From Acidobacteriota bacterium (GTDB taxonomy: Bacteria; Acidobacteriota; Terriglobia; Acidiferrales; UBA7541): 64,000 bases of DNA. The notes below the pieces were generated by a model. That model saw nothing but the letters and a program-made list of their open reading frames with translations. It did no database searches and had not been told where the DNA came from. The DNA lies in the NCBI GenBank assembly GCA_013289955.1, contig JABCYZ010000005.1, positions 124,001 through 188,000 of the forward strand. The letters run 5' to 3'. A program made the translations under genes and the position numbers. Below, one piece after another: positions 35,162 to 43,833 of this stretch; within the stretch, counting starts at the first letter, position 1; every line of letters begins with the position of its first letter.

Positions 35162-37156
35162 ATGAAATTGGGAACACGCATTCTTCCCACGATGACGGTT
35201 GCTTTTTTTCTGGCGCCTGCGCTTTTCGCGCACGACACGCCCAAGCCCGGTGACACGCCCCAAAAGGACGAGACCGTGAGCTCGGCCACGGCTACCGGCG
35301 CCGCAGCCAAACCTGCTGCAAAACCAGCGCCTCCTCGGCCGGCTGCGCCTTCCGCCCAGGCACCGGCGGGTGAAGGAAATGCAAACCATTCGGGGCAGCA
35401 CCGGCACCACATGAGAGACCAGGGCGACTCCACGCCAAAGCTGGAACTCTTCCTCGGCTACTCCTACTGGCGCGCTATTCCGTATAGCACCAGTAACCGC
35501 ATTGAATCCATGAATGGCGGCAGCACCTCGCTTGCCTACAATTTCAACAATCACTGGGGCCTGGTCGGAGATTTTGCCGGCTTCAAGGTCAATTCCCTGC
35601 AGTTCACCAACGAAGGTGCTGGATTCAGTCCTTCCCGCGTGGTGGATGCGAAGAGCAACGTCTTCACGGTAATGTTTGGTCCGCGCCTCTCTTTCCGCAA
35701 CCACGGCCGCTTCACCCCATTTCTTCAAGTTCTGGGCGGAGTAGCGCATGCCGACGAACTCACTCTGGATAACTGCACAGCTCCCATCTATGCCTGCACT
35801 CCGCTTCCGCGAGAAACGGTATTCACCTTGACCGGCGGAGGCGGGCTCGACTACCGCCTGAATCACCGCATTGCTCTCCGGCTCTTTCAAGTGGAATACC
35901 TGACCACGCGTTTCCAGAATCCCAACTCTCTTTTCGTCGTCGACAGAGAGTGGCAGAGCAACATGCGCCTTTCTGCGGGAATCGTCTTCCGCTTCGGCGG
36001 AAATCCGCCGCCGCCACCGCCGCCTGCCAATCATCCGCCGGTGGTTTCCTGCTCGGCTGATAAAACGATGGTGTACGCCGGCTCCGGTGACTTCGTCATG
36101 GTGCGTGCGGACGCGAGCGATCCCGACAACGACCCGCTCACCTACTCCTGGACAGCAAGCGGCGGCGCCGTCGACGGCAATGGTCCGCAAGCAAGATGGA
36201 ATTCTTCCGGCGCCGCTGCGGGAACCTACGTCATAAAAGCGCGCGTCGACGACGGACGCGGCGGATGGGCCGATTGCTCCTCATCCATCGCTGTAGAACA
36301 GCCGCCCAACCGTCCGCCAACCATGAGCTGCTCCGCGGATCGAACTACGGTCGTGATTGGCGACACCGTTCAGATCACCGCAACCGCGAGCGATCCGGAC
36401 AACGATCCGCTCACTTACAGCTGGAAGTCCAGCGGCGGCCGAGTCCGCGGCCGGGATGCCTCTGTGAGATTTGAAACCACCGGCATCAATGCCGGACACT
36501 ACACCGTCGATGGCCATGTGGACGATGGCCGCGGTGGGGCCGCGGATTGCGAGCTGGGTATTGAGGTGCAATCTCCGCCGCCTCCGCCGGAGCAGATTGA
36601 ACTGGAAGTCAGGCTTTCGCTCCATAGCATCTACTTTGCGACGGCGCGCCCGACTGTGGCCAATCCCACCGCTGGCTTGCTCGGCAGTCAGGAACAAGTG
36701 CTTCTAAAGCTGGCGGCCGACTTCACCAGATACTTGACCTTCAAGCCGGACGCCCACTTGATCCTGGGCGGCCACGCAGATCCGCGCGGCACACCCGAGT
36801 ACAACAAGGGCCTTACCGAGCGCCGCGTCGAACGCACCAAGAGCTTCCTTGTGGAGCATGGCGTTCCCCGAGACCACATCGAAACGCGCTCCTACGGCGA
36901 AGAGGACCAGCTGACCGCTGAACAGACCAAGGAACAGATCGCCCAAAATCCCGACATCACTCCGGAAGAGCGCAAACAAATGACGGACAACCTGCGCGTC
37001 CTCGTCCTCGCCAACAACCGCCGCGTCGACGTTACCTTGAGCACCACCGGACAACAGTCCGTGCGCCGCTATCCATTCAACGCCAGAGATTTCCTGGCCC
37101 TGATCAGCCTCAAGGGCGGAGAAAAAACGTCCGCGCCAAAAAAGAAAAATCCCTAA
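35162..37156 (+). CDS. OmpA family outer-membrane protein with two PKD-like domains
   Basis: A 664-residue protein. Signal peptide about 1-23 (MTVAFFLAPALFA), Ala/Pro/His linker to about 85, an eight-strand OmpA-like barrel about 90-280 (LELFLGYSYWR... to NMRLSAGIVFRFGG), a poly-Pro hinge (PPPPPPP), and two PKD-like modules (about 290-380 and 385-475, each containing DASDPDNDPLTYSW- or TASDPDNDPLTYSW-type cores). The C-terminal OmpA domain (about 490-645) contains LGGHADPRGTPEYNKGLTERR, the peptidoglycan-binding motif. It links outer membrane and wall, with the PKD modules extending it into the periplasm. It follows the Ig lipoprotein at 105 bp and is closed by a strong terminator. Confidence 0.9.
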   Translation: MKLGTRILPTMTVAFFLAPALFAHDTPKPGDTPQKDETVSSATATGAAAKPAAKPAPPRPAAPSAQAPAGEGNANHSGQHRHHMRDQGDSTPKLELFLGYSYWRAIPYSTSNRIESMNGGSTSLAYNFNNHWGLVGDFAGFKVNSLQFTNEGAGFSPSRVVDAKSNVFTVMFGPRLSFRNHGRFTPFLQVLGGVAHADELTLDNCTAPIYACTPLPRETVFTLTGGGGLDYRLNHRIALRLFQVEYLTTRFQNPNSLFVVDREWQSNMRLSAGIVFRFGGNPPPPPPPANHPPVVSCSADKTMVYAGSGDFVMVRADASDPDNDPLTYSWTASGGAVDGNGPQARWNSSGAAAGTYVIKARVDDGRGGWADCSSSIAVEQPPNRPPTMSCSADRTTVVIGDTVQITATASDPDNDPLTYSWKSSGGRVRGRDASVRFETTGINAGHYTVDGHVDDGRGGAADCELGIEVQSPPPPPEQIELEVRLSLHSIYFATARPTVANPTAGLLGSQEQVLLKLAADFTRYLTFKPDAHLILGGHADPRGTPEYNKGLTERRVERTKSFLVEHGVPRDHIETRSYGEEDQLTAEQTKEQIAQNPDITPEERKQMTDNLRVLVLANNRRVDVTLSTTGQQSVRRYPFNARDFLALISLKGGEKTSAPKKKNP

Positions 37157-37176
37157 ATCCTTAAGACCTAGGGATC

Positions 37177-37221
37177 GTCCCCGGCCTTCCACTCCGTCGA
37201 AGGCTGGGGACTCATATTTTT
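37177..37221 (+). terminator. Intrinsic terminator of the OmpA transcript
   Basis: Arms 37177-37189 and 37199-37211 pair at 12 of 13 positions (GTCCCC-GCCTTC type), followed by TCATATTTTT. It ends 21-65 bp beyond the OmpA stop and abuts the convergent cysteine synthase gene. Confidence 0.75.
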
Positions 37222-37224
37222 AGC

Positions 37225-38169
37225 TCACTCGCGATACAAATCCCCCGCCAGGTACTTGAATCCGGTATCCACTGCCACCGTCGCAACCGTACTCCCCTGC
37301 CCCAACTCCCGAGCCAGTTCGAGTGCCGCGGTAACGTTTAGCCCGGAAGACGTTCCCGCGAATATCCCTTCCTCCTTCGCCAAGCGTCGCGCCATTTCCC
37401 GCGCCGCCCCTTCCTCGACGGTGCGCACTTCATCAAAATCGCCATCCTTCAAGTGCGGCGGCCGGAATCCCGCCGCAATCCCCTCCACGCGGTGCGCTCC
37501 GCCTTTCCCCGTCGTCAGCACCGGCGAACCCGCCGGCTCGAGCGCCACGATGCGCGCCTTCGATCCAGCCTCCTTCAGCGCGCGCGACACGCCCACAATC
37601 ATTCCCCCGGTGCCCACCCCGCCGCAAAACGCCGTCAACCCGTCGCCCACCTGTTCGACCAGCTCCCTGCCAATTCCCATGTACGCCCGAATCGCGTCGG
37701 TGTTGTTGAACTGGTTTGTGTAAAACGTTCCCGGCTCCTCGGCCAACTCTTCCGCGCGCCGCTTCATCCTCTGATAAAGCTCCGGCACGAGCTTCCCGCC
37801 CTCTGCCGTAAAAATCTCCAAATCTCCTCCAAAAAGCCGCATCGTCCGCAGCTTCTCGTCCGAAAATCCGTCCGACGATATCGGCGTGAAACGATACCCC
37901 TTGATCGCGCACACCATCGCCAGCGACGACCCGGTACTTCCTCCTGTCCACTCCACCACGCGCATCCCCGCACGCAGCTCGCCCCGCGCCTCCGCCCCCT
38001 CGATCATCGCCAGCGCCATCCGATCCTTGTACGACCCCGTCGGGTTGTAATACTCCAGCTTCACCAGAACGTCCGCCATCCCCGCCGTCACCATCTTCCT
38101 GAGCCGCACCACCGGCGTATTCCCAATCGCGCTCAAAACCGAATCTCTCACCAGGTTTTTCTCCGGCAT
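37225..38169 (-). CDS. Cysteine synthase family PLP enzyme
   Basis: A 314-residue fold-type II PLP enzyme. The Schiff-base Lys lies in NPTGSYKDRMA, the phosphate loop in GGVGTGGMIVG, and the substrate loop in EWTGGSTGSSLAMVCA. These are features of cysteine/cystathionine-synthase-type enzymes, making or cleaving sulfur amino acids by beta-replacement. Short size and lack of a CBS domain exclude cystathionine beta-synthase of the long type. The exact reaction is uncertain; S-sulfocysteine or O-phosphoserine use is possible. GGGGAG precedes the ATG at 38169. No CysE or sulfur genes are close. Confidence 0.87.
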   Translation of the reverse strand: MPEKNLVRDSVLSAIGNTPVVRLRKMVTAGMADVLVKLEYYNPTGSYKDRMALAMIEGAEARGELRAGMRVVEWTGGSTGSSLAMVCAIKGYRFTPISSDGFSDEKLRTMRLFGGDLEIFTAEGGKLVPELYQRMKRRAEELAEEPGTFYTNQFNNTDAIRAYMGIGRELVEQVGDGLTAFCGGVGTGGMIVGVSRALKEAGSKARIVALEPAGSPVLTTGKGGAHRVEGIAAGFRPPHLKDGDFDEVRTVEEGAAREMARRLAKEEGIFAGTSSGLNVTAALELARELGQGSTVATVAVDTGFKYLAGDLYRE

Positions 38170-38510
38170 AGTTCTTCTCCCCGCAACCAGATTCCCGCCA
38201 CGCCTTCCAGTCCCGGATTGGATTGCGCCAACCCTTAAATGGTCGCAGCCAGCTGACATCCCCCACCGCTTCACGCCGCTGTCCGGGTACGGCGTGCTTA
38301 TCCTGAGCTTAGAGGGCCCGTCCCGCTATCCGCCCGCAGCCTCCAAACTTCGATCGAGCGTCGAGCTTTCCGCGCTTGACGCCAGCAACCACCTGGCCTA
38401 AGGTCTTGCCCGCAGCTAAAATCGAGGTCGCAATCACTGCCGGAACGCCGCGTTTGAGCAAAGCCGTTCGCCCAAACGCGTCCGCCCAAACGCCAAAGAA
38501 AGGTCCCCCG
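38170..38510. other. Intergenic stretch between divergent enzyme genes
   Basis: About 340 bp. The region holds a candidate promoter for the Ldh-family gene and a directly repeated CGCCCAAACGC near 38469-38495. The frame open upstream of the Ldh start encodes a non-conserved stretch. Confidence 0.4.
38376..38404 (+). promoter_or_regulatory. Candidate promoter of the Ldh-family gene
   Basis: TTGACG (38376-38381), 17-bp spacer, TAAGGT (38399-38404). Both boxes deviate at one or two positions. The leader would be about 100 nt. Confidence 0.35.
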
Positions 38511-39602
38511 ATGCCAGCCGTCGAGGCCAAAATTTTCCCGAGCGATGCCCTGCGCGAATTCAGCACGCGCATCTTTCTTCACTTCGGCGTCCCCAAAAAC
38601 GACGCCGTCCAGGCCGCCGACGTTCTCGCTTCGGCCGATCTCCGCGGCATCGATTCCCACGGCGTAGCTCGGCTCTATAGCTACGTCGGCATGCTCAGCG
38701 AAGGTCACATCAATCCCAGACCAAACATCTCCATCGTGCGCTCAACAATGAGCACGGCGACCGTCGATGGCGATAACGGTCTCGGTCTTGTCGTCGGTCC
38801 TCATGCGAATCGCATCGCCATGGACATGGCGGAAAAGGCGGGCTCCGGCTGGGTCAGCGTATCCAACACCAACCATTTCGGCATTGCCGGCTATTACGTC
38901 CTCCAGGCTCTCGAGCGCGACATGATTGGCTGGGCCATGACCAATTCCACCAGCTTGGTCACGCCCCTGTGGGGCATGGAGCGCATGCTCGGCACCAATC
39001 CCATCGCCATCGCTTTCCCCGGAAAAGAGGAACCGCCCATCGTGATCGACATGGCCACGTGCGCCGCCGCCTACGGGAAAATCGAAATGGCTCGCCGCAA
39101 AGGCGAGCCCATCCCCCTCGGCTGGGGCATCGACAATCAGGGTCAGAACACCACGAATCCCGACGACCCCGTCAACGGCGGTTGTCTCCTTCCGCTCGGT
39201 TCCGATCGCGAACGCGGCGGCCACAAAGGCTACGGTTTGGCTGTCATGGTGGATGTGTTGTGCGGCGTGCTCAGCGGCGCGAACTGGGGTCCATTCGCTC
39301 CGCCCTTCGCCTTGCGTCAGGAAATTCCAAAGCGCAGCGTTGGCAAAGGCATCGGCCATTTCTTTGGCGCGATGCGCATCGACGGCTTCATCGACGCCGA
39401 CTCCTTCAAGCGCCAGATCGACGACTACGTGCGCACCTTCCGGGCCACGAAACCCGCTCCCGGTACGAGCGGCCCGCTGATCCCGGGCGACCCCGAACGC
39501 GCCGCCGAGCGCGAGCGCCGCAAAAACGGTGTGCCGCTCATCCGGCCCATTGTCGAAGACCTGCGCGCCATCTCGAGACAAACCGGCATTCCGTTCGACT
39601 GA
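38511..39602 (+). CDS. Ldh family oxidoreductase (malate/L-lactate dehydrogenase type)
   Basis: A 363-residue member of the MDH/LDH type-2 family (distinct from Rossmann-fold LDH). Signature segments are ADLRGIDSHGVARL, DGDNGLGLVVGPHAN, SNTNHFGIAGYY (active-site His) and TNSTSLVTPLWGMERMLGTNPIAIAFP. Members use NAD(P) with malate, lactate, ureidoglycolate, delta1-piperideine-2-carboxylate or sulfolactate. The C-terminus has an unusually polar extension (ERAAERERRKNGVPLI). An AGAAAGG lies 9 bp before the ATG. The substrate cannot be assigned. Confidence 0.92.
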   Translation: MPAVEAKIFPSDALREFSTRIFLHFGVPKNDAVQAADVLASADLRGIDSHGVARLYSYVGMLSEGHINPRPNISIVRSTMSTATVDGDNGLGLVVGPHANRIAMDMAEKAGSGWVSVSNTNHFGIAGYYVLQALERDMIGWAMTNSTSLVTPLWGMERMLGTNPIAIAFPGKEEPPIVIDMATCAAAYGKIEMARRKGEPIPLGWGIDNQGQNTTNPDDPVNGGCLLPLGSDRERGGHKGYGLAVMVDVLCGVLSGANWGPFAPPFALRQEIPKRSVGKGIGHFFGAMRIDGFIDADSFKRQIDDYVRTFRATKPAPGTSGPLIPGDPERAAERERRKNGVPLIRPIVEDLRAISRQTGIPFD

Positions 39603-39683
39603 GGGCCGGCTCGGCCAACCTCGCGAGAGAGCCGTTCGAAAGCAAGGCGTCGCGGAAGAATCTGCCCGGGGAAGAGTCTCGCG

Positions 39684-40229
39684 TCAGCGATTTGAAGCTG
39701 TAGCCGCGGGTGCGCCGGTCACTCTCTTTAAATCCAGCAGGATGGCCAGGAGCGCCTGGTCGAAATTATTGTCATGCGTCTTCTGCAAGAAAGCGACCGT
39801 GATCGATTCCGTCAACGCCCAGAGCACGTAATGCGTCTTCCGGTCGTAGATGACGAGGCGGAACATGGGCACCGGATCCGAAGCGCCGTTCACCTTATTT
39901 CCGCTGGTGGGACCGGGAGGCGCGATGAGTTGCAGTTCGAACACTATGTCCGCTTCCGAGGGGTCCGCAACAAGCTGGTAGTGCCCCCAGGTCTGCATGG
40001 CCGCGTAAAACTGATTGTACGGACGGTCCGGATCGCCGCTGAAAGGATGCGGAAAAAGTCCGCTGTCGGCGCCGGCATTCGAGAGGAAAGCGGTTTTGGC
40101 ATTCAGCAGCGCGGGCGGCACGGGCGCCAGGGATACGGCAGGAGGCGGCGTTTGCGCGTTTCCTGGAGCGGCGAACAAGAACGCGGCGCACAGCAACGGA
40201 AAAAATCGCATACGGGTCAGGTTCCACAT
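39684..40229 (-). CDS. Exported protein of unknown function
   Basis: A 181-residue protein with a signal peptide (MRFFPLLCAAFLFAAPGNAQ). The mature part contains FPHPFSGDPDRPYNQFYAAMQTWGHYQLV, then a strand-rich region ADIVFELQLIAP and FRLVIYDRKTHYVLWALTESI. The layout recalls small periplasmic lipoprotein-like domains (DUF4136/LpoB type) but no lipobox is present. GGAGGA sits right before the ATG at 40229, giving a well-defined start. Function unknown. Confidence 0.72.
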   Translation of the reverse strand: MWNLTRMRFFPLLCAAFLFAAPGNAQTPPPAVSLAPVPPALLNAKTAFLSNAGADSGLFPHPFSGDPDRPYNQFYAAMQTWGHYQLVADPSEADIVFELQLIAPPGPTSGNKVNGASDPVPMFRLVIYDRKTHYVLWALTESITVAFLQKTHDNNFDQALLAILLDLKRVTGAPAATASNR

Positions 40230-40383
40230 GGCTCCTCCGGGCTCGGATAAGAGTGGACTGCTCTCTGGATAGAAAGACGTGCGAAGCTTCTGGTGAGTTT
40301 CGCCGCCCTGTTGCCCGTGTGCCCGGAGAGGCAGAACGGAAACTCCGTAGTCCGGCGTCACCGTCGAACGCGCCCTAGAGACC

Positions 40384-40776
40384 TCAGGCTGGCCGGATCG
40401 CCATCACTATTCTTTCGCGCCGGCTAAAAAGCGCGAAGAATCCCAGAACCTGCTTCCAGGGAAAATATTTCCTGTTGAGCAGTTTCATCGCCTGCGAGGC
40501 GGTTTCGCCCGTCACGATTTCGGCGCTGGCATCGGCCCAATCGCCAAGCGGGTGGCCCTTTATCGTGCACGGCGCGATTTTTACGCGGCCGTTGTTCTGA
40601 ACGCGCTTTACTTTTCCCGTGTTTCCAATCGTGTAAATGTAGAGCCGCGCACCGTCCCCAGCGAGATCGCTGCCGGGATCGGCGGCGAACCACACCGGAG
40701 TCTTCACGCCCTCGCCGTTCTTTTTGAATGTTTCAAGGCTGATGTATTTGTGATCGCGAAAAGCCGCAAATCCCAT
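40384..40776 (-). CDS. PPOX-class F420-dependent flavin/deazaflavin protein
   Basis: A 130-residue split-barrel protein. The pattern KYISLETFKKNGEGVKTPVWFAADP, then LYIYTIGNTGKVKRVQNNGRVKIAPC, matches PPOX-class enzymes that use F420 or FMN, related to Mycobacterium Rv2061-type proteins. They reduce small aromatic or quinone-type substrates, or bind the cofactor. F420 use requires cofactor genes not visible here; FMN is possible. GGGGAG precedes the ATG. Short but complete for the family. Confidence 0.8.
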   Translation of the reverse strand: MGFAAFRDHKYISLETFKKNGEGVKTPVWFAADPGSDLAGDGARLYIYTIGNTGKVKRVQNNGRVKIAPCTIKGHPLGDWADASAEIVTGETASQAMKLLNRKYFPWKQVLGFFALFSRRERIVMAIRPA

Positions 40777-40870
40777 GGCGTCGCTCCCCTACCTTCGATG
40801 CGCGCCATTCTATATGCGGCACAAAAATCTGGAAGAGGGAGTCTTGTCCGTCTCCTGGCCGCCCAACGCA

Positions 40871-40900
40871 AAAGGCAGACTCGCTAGGAGCCTGCCCTTT
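40871..40900 (-). terminator. Candidate terminator after the DUF1579-like gene
   Basis: On the minus strand AAAGG(G)CAG...CTGCCTTT can pair around a 13-nt loop, followed by TTTGCGTT. It lies 65 bp beyond the stop of the gene ending at 40965. The stem has a bulge and the T-run is short. Confidence 0.35.
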
Positions 40901-40964
40901 GGCGATCTCGGATCTCTAGAGTTCCTAGCAAAGAAGACTGCTTCCCGTTCCGACAGCGCTTTGT

Positions 40965-41489
40965 TTATTTCCTGCGGACGTAGGTGGCGTCTTCCGTGAA
41001 GGCGTCTTTCTGATCCTTCTGGAACGTCCAAGCCGTCCTGAAATGATCGTTGTCGATGAAGGTGTAGACGGCGTGATGCATGTGTCCGTCGTCAGGACTC
41101 TTCAGGTTGGTCGCGCCCTCGAATTCAAACGTCAGCGTCCTGGTGTCCGGCGCATATGTCGCGCGCATCGTCGGCTGATTGCCCGCCATGCAGTAGTGCG
41201 TCAGCTTCAGTTGCTCGCCGTCCAGATAGTAGAGCGTAATCATCTCCACGGTTTTGCCTCGATCTGACACGCGGGCCCTCTCGATCACAGCCGTTCCTCC
41301 GGACGTCAACTCGAGGTCCAGGGTGGCCTTCTCCTTGTTCGTCGCCTCCGTCTCCCAGTGGCCAGCGAGCGATTTCAGCTGCTCGAAAGCGGCTTTTCCG
41401 TCTCCGCCCGCCCGGGCTGGCGCGACCGCAAAAGCCACTAGCACTGCCGCAAACGTCGTCAGAACTTTCGTTCCTATTCTGCCCTTCAT
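40965..41489 (-). CDS. Exported DUF1579-like protein
   Basis: A 174-residue protein with a signal peptide (VLTTFAAVLVAFAVAPARAGG). The mature part has the order of strands seen in DUF1579 or lipocalin-like small proteins: FEQLKSLAGHWETEATNKEK..LDLELTSGGTAVIERAR..MITLYYLDGEQLKLTHYCMAGNQPTMRATY. The conserved GxW and HYCxAGNQP segments are recognisable. Its ligand is unknown. GAGGAGG precedes the ATG at 41489. It belongs to a run of five small minus-strand genes spaced by 45-190 bp. Confidence 0.78.
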   Translation of the reverse strand: MKGRIGTKVLTTFAAVLVAFAVAPARAGGDGKAAFEQLKSLAGHWETEATNKEKATLDLELTSGGTAVIERARVSDRGKTVEMITLYYLDGEQLKLTHYCMAGNQPTMRATYAPDTRTLTFEFEGATNLKSPDDGHMHHAVYTFIDNDHFRTAWTFQKDQKDAFTEDATYVRRK

Positions 41490-41534
41490 GATTTCCTCCT
41501 CTTTTTTTGACCAACTGACTCGACCGCAGGAAAC

Positions 41535-41894
41535 TCATCTCGCCGCTGGTGGCGCTTGCCTTCCGAATTTCTGGGTCGTAAATCCGACAACGACGCCCAG
41601 CAGCATTCCAGGCAGCATGATGTCCAAGAACAAGGCCATCCCTGCGCGGAGGACCACCAAAAGACTGAGCGCCCCTGCAATTCCGATGCCTGCCAGAATC
41701 CCCACGAGCATGGAATCTCGCCGCTCGGAGACATACCCGATGGCGATTCCGGAAACCAAGCCCTTCAACAGCGAAAACGTGATCACGCTGCCCATCACTC
41801 GGGCGAGGGACGGCTCGAGGAATCCGCTGAGCCCGTCGAGCAGCCCGAGCGTCCCTCCCACAGCCAGTCCCAGCACCGGTTTCGATACGTTCAT
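41535..41894 (-). CDS. Small four-helix membrane protein, paralogue of the gene at 42385-42741
   Basis: A 119-residue protein with about four hydrophobic helices (PVLGLAVGGTLGLLDGLSG; VITFSLLKGLVSGIAIGY; MLVGILAGIGIAGALSLLVV; IMLPGMLLGVVVGFTTQKFG). It resembles the second small membrane protein downstream of the VOC gene closely, especially in the end IMLPGxxxGxxVGFxTQ(K/R)FG. Gly-rich helices suggest close packing or a pore or scaffold. AAGGGA precedes the ATG at 41894; a longer frame exists upstream but crosses the VOC gene. Function unknown. Confidence 0.75.
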   Translation of the reverse strand: MNVSKPVLGLAVGGTLGLLDGLSGFLEPSLARVMGSVITFSLLKGLVSGIAIGYVSERRDSMLVGILAGIGIAGALSLLVVLRAGMALFLDIMLPGMLLGVVVGFTTQKFGRQAPPAAR

Positions 41895-41961
41895 GGTGTT
41901 CCCTTGCGCTCGCGCCGCTTGTCTCAGCACAGCTTCCGGCCGGACGCCGCGCGCTCTGACT

Positions 41962-42330
41962 TCACTTCGCATTCGGATCGGCTTCCATCACGCCAAACAC
42001 ATTGCCTTCCGTGTCCTCGCAATACGCGAAGTAGCCCACGGCCGGAATCGGCGTTTTCGGCATGATATTTTTTCCGCCGGCTTCCTGCACCGCAGCGACG
42101 GAGTCATCCACCGAAGCAACTCCGATGGTGTTGGTGGTCGAAGCGATGCCGCCGGGCTTCCTCATCATGCCGCCGTTGATGCCTCGCTCGTCGTCCTTGC
42201 CGGTCACAACCATCCAGTACTCCATCGGGCCAGGCCATTTGTCGAACTTCCAGCCGAAGACCTTTCCGTAGAATGCGGCGGCGCGTTCCGGTTCCGCTGC
42301 GGGTATTTCAAAATGAATGACTCGAGACAT
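41962..42330 (-). CDS. VOC family protein (glyoxalase/bleomycin-resistance fold)
   Basis: A 122-residue single-domain VOC protein: IHFEIPAAEPERAAAFYGKVFGWKF, middle segment TTNTIGVASVDDSVAAVQEAGGK, and end YFAYCEDTEGNVFGVME. This short form (one VOC domain, dimerising) is common for antibiotic-resistance-like or isomerase proteins. The metal-site His at residue 6 (VIHFE) and Glu near the end (GVMEAD) are in place. AGGAGG precedes the ATG. It is sandwiched between two paralogous small membrane proteins on the same strand, which may be linked functionally. Confidence 0.87.
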   Translation of the reverse strand: MSRVIHFEIPAAEPERAAAFYGKVFGWKFDKWPGPMEYWMVVTGKDDERGINGGMMRKPGGIASTTNTIGVASVDDSVAAVQEAGGKNIMPKTPIPAVGYFAYCEDTEGNVFGVMEADPNAK

Positions 42331-42384
42331 GGTTCTTCCTCCTGGAATTTATGAGCGAAACTTTCGACGTCGCTTTGGTCTTTT

Positions 42385-42741
42385 CTAGCGCGTGGCCGGT
42401 GCCGCAGCCGGAGCCGCTCCGAAGCGCTGCGTTGCGAATCCGACGATCATTCCGACGATGCTGCCGGGAAGCATGATTTCAAGGTAGTAGCCGTGCTGCA
42501 GGTACGCCACCAGGAATGCCAGCAGCGCGCCAACCGCCAGGCCAAACAGAATCCCGAGCGGGACAGAATTCACTTTGCGCGCAAAAATTCCGGCAGCGAC
42601 GCCGGCTATCAGGCCTTTCAGAGTGGAGCCGATAACGATGCCAACAATCTGGGCTCTCACGGCTGGTGTGAACCAGGCGGTGCCTCCGTCAATGGCTCCC
42701 AGCAGGGCTCCCAGGAGCAATCCGAGCAGGATCTTGTTCAT
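42385..42741 (-). CDS. Small four-helix membrane protein, paralogue of 41535-41894
   Basis: A 118-residue protein with about four hydrophobic helices (LLGLLLGALLGAIDGGTAWF; IVGIVIGSTLKGLIAGVAAGIFA; LGILFGLAVGALLAFLVAYL; IMLPGSIVGMIVGFATQRFG). The same order, length and C-terminal tail are shared with the protein at 41535-41894, so a duplication is likely, with the VOC gene between the copies. A charged ARKVNS/SERRDS turn separates helices 2 and 3 in both. GGAGAGGCGGAG precedes the ATG. Function unknown. Confidence 0.78.
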   Translation of the reverse strand: MNKILLGLLLGALLGAIDGGTAWFTPAVRAQIVGIVIGSTLKGLIAGVAAGIFARKVNSVPLGILFGLAVGALLAFLVAYLQHGYYLEIMLPGSIVGMIVGFATQRFGAAPAAAPATR

Positions 42742-42804
42742 TTCTCCGCCTCTCCTTTTCGTTCTCTGATGCTCTATACAACGGGACCTGGATTTCCTTT
42801 AGAA

Positions 42805-43833
42805 CTATCTTTTCAAAACCAGCAGCAGGATCACGCGCATCGCCAAGTAGGCCAGAATCAACAGGATGAAGAAGCGGTAGCGCCGATAAAAACGGGCTGT
42901 TTTTTCAAGAATACTTTCCCGATGCGCGCCGACAGCGAGTCCGTCCAGATAACGGGAGACGTCTTGCCCAAGATCTTGGACGGCGGAATAGCGCGATTCG
43001 CGCTGCTCCGCCGTTGCTTTTCGGCAAATAGCTTCGAGCGGGCGGTCGAGGCGCTGCGTGAAACCAGCGGATGTTTTTTGCCTGAGGATGAATCCTAAAA
43101 GAGCGCCGAGCGAAAAAATGTCGCTGCGCGCGTCGAGGACTTCTACTTCTCCGCGGGCCTGTTCCGGAGACATGTAACCTGGCGTGCCCATGACGGTGCC
43201 GTGGCCGGTAATGACCGAGCTTCTTGTGGAACCGTTCGAGGCGACGGCGGATCTTGGCTTCTCGAAAATTGTCGCTTCGGGATCGGCGGCGCGACGAGCG
43301 GGTTGCGTTTCGCCGCTCAGGATTTTGGCGAGGCCCCAGTCCATTACGAGAACCTCGCCGAAAGGCCCGACCATGATATTGGCAGGTTTCAGATCGCGAT
43401 GAAGGACGCCGCGGGCGTGAGCGAAGGCCACGGCTTCGCAGATCCGCAAGAAGAGGCGGAGGCGGTCTTGCACGGACTCGACGCCTTCGATGAATATATC
43501 GAGGCGCTGGCCTTCGACGAATTTCATGGTGTAGAAGACGCGGCCGTCGGCGAGCGTACCGACGTCGTGCACGGGGACGATTCCCGGATGCTCGAGGCGC
43601 GCGAGCACTCGAGCTTCGCGCATCAGGCGATTGGCCAAATCGCCGTCCGTGCCCGGGACGTCGAGGACTTTCAAGGCGACGCGGCGCTCGAGTTTTTCAT
43701 CTTCGGCGACGTAGACCACGCCCATGCCGCCCTGAGCGACGCGTTCGAGCAGCCGGTAACGCGTGCCGGCAAGCTCGGGTTTGTCGCCGCCGGCGCGAAG
43801 GCGCTCGACGGCCTTGTCCGAGAGAAACTTCAT
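42805..43833 (-). CDS. Ser/Thr protein kinase, membrane-anchored
   Basis: A 342-residue PknB-type kinase. The kinase domain runs about 25-300: glycine loop AQGGMGVVY, Lys55 in VALK, HRDLKPAN (145-152), DWG (165-167, replacing DFG), activation loop with GTPGYMSPEQ. The C-terminus has one hydrophobic helix (about 318-338, FFILLILAYLAMRVILLLVL) and no extracytoplasmic sensor domain. It starts inside the stop of the sigma factor gene (4-bp overlap), so both are cotranslated. Such kinases can phosphorylate the partner sigma factor and activate it. DWG is an uncommon but active variant. Confidence 0.93.
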   Translation of the reverse strand: MKFLSDKAVERLRAGGDKPELAGTRYRLLERVAQGGMGVVYVAEDEKLERRVALKVLDVPGTDGDLANRLMREARVLARLEHPGIVPVHDVGTLADGRVFYTMKFVEGQRLDIFIEGVESVQDRLRLFLRICEAVAFAHARGVLHRDLKPANIMVGPFGEVLVMDWGLAKILSGETQPARRAADPEATIFEKPRSAVASNGSTRSSVITGHGTVMGTPGYMSPEQARGEVEVLDARSDIFSLGALLGFILRQKTSAGFTQRLDRPLEAICRKATAEQRESRYSAVQDLGQDVSRYLDGLAVGAHRESILEKTARFYRRYRFFILLILAYLAMRVILLLVLKR

